Translations under genes and position numbers: made by a program | In this document: piece after piece, positions 63,529 through 64,000 of the stretch | Numbering within the stretch: the stretch's first letter is position 1 | Layout: every line of letters begins with the position of its first letter | The notes under the pieces: generated by a model | The model's input: the letters and a program-made list of their open reading frames with translations, nothing else | What the model was told of the DNA's origin: nothing | Databases searched by the model: none | Source: Streptomyces sp. NBRC 110035 | GTDB lineage: Bacteria; Actinomycetota; Actinomycetes; Streptomycetales; Streptomycetaceae | Length of the DNA: 64,000 nt | Reading direction: 5' to 3' | NCBI RefSeq assembly: GCF_000829695.1 | Contig: NZ_BBNN01000047.1 | Coordinates: 1-64,000, forward strand

Positions 63529-64000
63529 TCAATCGGTGTACGACTCGAGCGTGCCGCGGCGCCGGACGTCGAGGGTCGCGCAGTGGAACGAGCCGCCGAA
63601 CGGAGCGTAGTGCAGCAGGTCGCACGGGATCGGCTCGAAGCCCCATTTCTCGAGTGCGCGCAGCATGTCCGTGTGGTGGCGCTCCGCGATCACCCGCTTC
63701 TCGTCGATCATGAGAACGTTCATGCTCAGCCACTTGCCGCACATCGAGGTGACCTTGAGCAGACGCTCGTCGATCGGACGGGGCTCGGGAGCGATCAGGA
63801 CGTCCCACGAGCTCAGGACGTCGGGCAGGTGGTCGACGTCGACGTATTCGGGGTTGACCAAGACCTTGCCGGGCGCGAGGAGGACGAATGTCGTGTCGAT
63901 GTGCATGGGGGTGCGGCAGCGGCTCTTGATCTCGTGGATGCGGTAGCCGGGCCCGAGATGGCGGCGCAGCCAGTCGATGCCCATCCGGTTGGTGACGTTG
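63529..64000 (-). CDS. Amidinotransferase (glycine amidinotransferase/StrB1 family), C-terminal part
   Basis: The frame is open to the window edge, so only the last 157 residues are seen. They contain HIDTTFVLLAPGKVLVNPEY with the catalytic His, TSMCGKWLSMNVLMIDEKRV, and GGSFHCATLDVRRRGTLESY with the nucleophilic Cys. This is the arrangement of L-arginine:glycine and inosamine-phosphate amidinotransferases. They transfer the amidino group of arginine to an amine acceptor to make guanidino compounds in antibiotic or toxin biosynthesis. The acceptor cannot be inferred. The Asp of the catalytic triad lies in the missing part. Confidence 0.88.
   Translation of the reverse strand, partial: NVTNRMGIDWLRRHLGPGYRIHEIKSRCRTPMHIDTTFVLLAPGKVLVNPEYVDVDHLPDVLSSWDVLIAPEPRPIDERLLKVTSMCGKWLSMNVLMIDEKRVIAERHHTDMLRALEKWGFEPIPCDLLHYAPFGGSFHCATLDVRRRGTLESYTD

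Overview
The window is chromosomal DNA of a Streptomyces (or very close relative). The evidence is very high G+C with G/C third codon positions, GTG starts, GGAGG-type ribosome sites, a WhiB-family regulator, F420-type luciferase-like oxidoreductases, several SpoIIE-type phosphatases fused to RsbW-like kinase domains, and secreted proteases of Streptomyces type. About 50 genes can be supported. The central part (roughly 17-38 kb) looks like conserved core chromosome. Both edges and the 52-64 kb segment are accessory DNA with insertion-sequence debris.

Left part (1-17 kb): the 3' end of a transposase and a degenerate G/C-rich repeat. Then, mostly on the minus strand, come a methyltransferase, a PAS-GAF-SpoIIE-HATPase phosphatase, a stand-alone RsbW-like ATPase, a Nudix hydrolase, a SPOR mini-protein, a GntR/HutC regulator, a DUF4190/septum-formation membrane protein, a secreted subtilisin with a P-domain, an NfeD/SPFH membrane pair, an F420-dependent oxidoreductase, a small gene broken by a single-base frameshift, and a second SpoIIE phosphatase.

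Core block (17-38 kb): ychF, a DUF6542 membrane protein, ppgK (polyphosphate glucokinase), ispH (isoprenoids), xseA-xseB (exonuclease VII), DUF4287, a RutE-like nitroreductase, DUF4245, glpX (gluconeogenic FBPase), a WhiB-like gene (wblI by position), DUF1707, class I fumarase, a secreted zinc aminopeptidase, class II fumarase (fumC), DUF402, a third SpoIIE phosphatase and a class A penicillin-binding protein. Several of these genes have a TAnnnT -10 box only 6-7 bases before the start codon, so they are probably leaderless.

Middle accessory block (38-52 kb): an SPFH gene overlapping a ribbon-helix-helix gene, with a perfect palindrome upstream. Then a translationally coupled PadR - ABC ATPase - FtsX-like permease operon, AhpD, an AI-2E-family permease, a secreted lytic transglycosylase, a PIN-PhoH protein, uppS, and on the minus strand a 6C small RNA (two C7 hairpin segments and a U-rich terminator). 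A methyltransferase and an LLM oxidoreductase follow.

Right accessory block (52-64 kb): a minus-strand operon of lipoprotein, secreted protein, WXG-like protein, 452-aa type VII-like secreted protein, membrane protein and soluble partner. Base composition drops sharply in the C-terminal half of the 452-aa gene and the start of the membrane gene, which suggests an exchangeable effector/immunity module. Downstream are a discoidin-like protein and DUF192. Beyond them the C-terminal end of a paralogue of the operon's secreted protein is fused to a truncated IS5-type transposase, next to a frameshifted ISAs1 transposase. The window ends in the C-terminal half of an amidinotransferase, possibly the edge of a biosynthetic locus.
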